Of a stretch of DNA of 5,134 nt, positions 4,766-5,134 are shown piece after piece; the first letter of the stretch is position 1, and every line of letters starts with the position of its first letter. Source of the DNA: Candidatus Competibacteraceae bacterium. Lineage in GTDB: Bacteria; Pseudomonadota; Gammaproteobacteria; Competibacterales; Competibacteraceae. The notes under the pieces are model-generated. The model had not been told where the DNA came from. It worked only from the letters and a program-made list of their open reading frames with translations, and did not search any database. The DNA is taken from the NCBI GenBank assembly GCA_020445005.1, contig JAGRHM010000804.1, forward strand, positions 1-5,134. The letters are read 5' to 3'. The position numbers and the translations under genes were made by a program.

Positions 4766-5134
4766 TTACTGCCTTGGCCCATTAATAATCCTCACCAGCA
4801 TATCGCCTTGAAACAGCAATGTTTTGAGAAACCGCCCGCGACCCAGGTGGTATTCCCACCGATAGACAGGCTTCACCTGGCGCACCTCGGTTTCGTGGCC
4901 GCCGGGAGGAAGCGGATACGTCTGGGTCTGTGGTAACGCCCATGGATCATCGTCATCGTCATTACGGCGCACGGTTTCCTCAATAAAACCATCCTGCCAA
5001 GCGCGTTGCGGTTCGCCGCAGATGTGCAGCACCCGCGACTGGGAATCGCCGGTATTCACGAGATAACTGCCGCAGCGCATGGAATCCGCGAACACCGTCG
5101 CAGGACCCCCAAACATCGTCAGTGCGGCTGCAAG
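4766..5134 (-). CDS. DUF2845-family exported protein (5' end off right edge)
   Basis: 122 residues are visible up to TAA 4768-4766. The reading frame is open to the right edge, and the residues before the first ATG (5116) read LAAALT. Together with MFGGPATVFA they form the hydrophobic core and cleavage site of a signal peptide, so the true start is probably outside the window. The mature part begins DSMRCGSYLVNTGDSQSRVLHICGEP, the diagnostic pattern of DUF2845 with two conserved Cys (MRCGS and HICGEP) and the GDS turn. It ends with YRWEYHLGRGRFLKTLLFQGDMLVRI, the family's C-terminal strand-rich part. A middle insert carries five consecutive Asp (RRNDDDDDPW) and a Pro-rich PLPPGG. The family is small, periplasmic or envelope-associated, and of unknown function. 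Confidence 0.85.
   Translation of the reverse strand, partial: LAAALTMFGGPATVFADSMRCGSYLVNTGDSQSRVLHICGEPQRAWQDGFIEETVRRNDDDDDPWALPQTQTYPLPPGGHETEVRQVKPVYRWEYHLGRGRFLKTLLFQGDMLVRIINGPRQ

Noticed and set aside
4209..4785. Plus-strand AAGGAGG (4209-4215) before a TTG-started frame at 4231
   Set aside because: The frame is antisense to the small exported protein and its terminator, and the product shows no domain. The GGAGG is probably coincidental.
4766..5116. ATG 5116 as the true start of the DUF2845 gene
   Set aside because: Codons before it (LAAALT) extend a signal-peptide core in frame to the window edge, so a start outside the window fits better.
1..5134. CRISPR array or toxin-antitoxin pair
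   Set aside because: No regularly spaced direct repeats and no paired small overlapping genes are visible on either strand.

Overview
This is a GC-rich bacterial window, most likely from a gammaproteobacterium. That placement is inferred from the DUF2845-type secreted protein, the C/G-rich hairpin repeat and the codon use, and no marker gene proves it. Every gene I can support reads on the minus strand, so transcription runs from right to left.

Layout from right to left. (1) 4766-5134: the 3' part of a secreted DUF2845-family protein, running off the right edge and followed by a probable Rho-independent terminator (4670-4720). That terminator contains a perfect TGTGA-N6-TCACA palindrome. (2) 4263-4568: a small exported protein of unknown function. 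(3) 3994-4262: an intergenic stretch with a tRNA-5'-end-like fragment and a C/G-rich hairpin repeat. (4) 3148-3993: the N-terminal 282 codons of an MmeI-like (type IIL) restriction-modification enzyme with an intact D-X9-E-X-K nuclease motif, cut off before the methyltransferase domain. (5) 3117-3147: foreign-looking sequence with a perfect 8-bp hairpin. (6) 1197-3116: a group II intron of the IIC type, with a GTGCG 5' end, EBS1/IBS1 pairing, an RT/maturase gene and domain V. (7) 1-1196: the 5' part of a second, different group II intron with its own RT/maturase, running off the left edge.

The main point is the nesting. Intron A (right) sits directly behind a hairpin that is itself foreign to the restriction gene. 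Intron B (left) begins directly after domain V of intron A, where domain VI of intron A should start. The arrangement reads as gene > hairpin element > IIC intron > second intron, which would be a bacterial twintron. The left ends of all the layers lie outside the window, so nesting is an inference with explicit predictions. The RT of intron A also carries an unusual Asp next to its conserved motif-A Phe, which may matter for activity.
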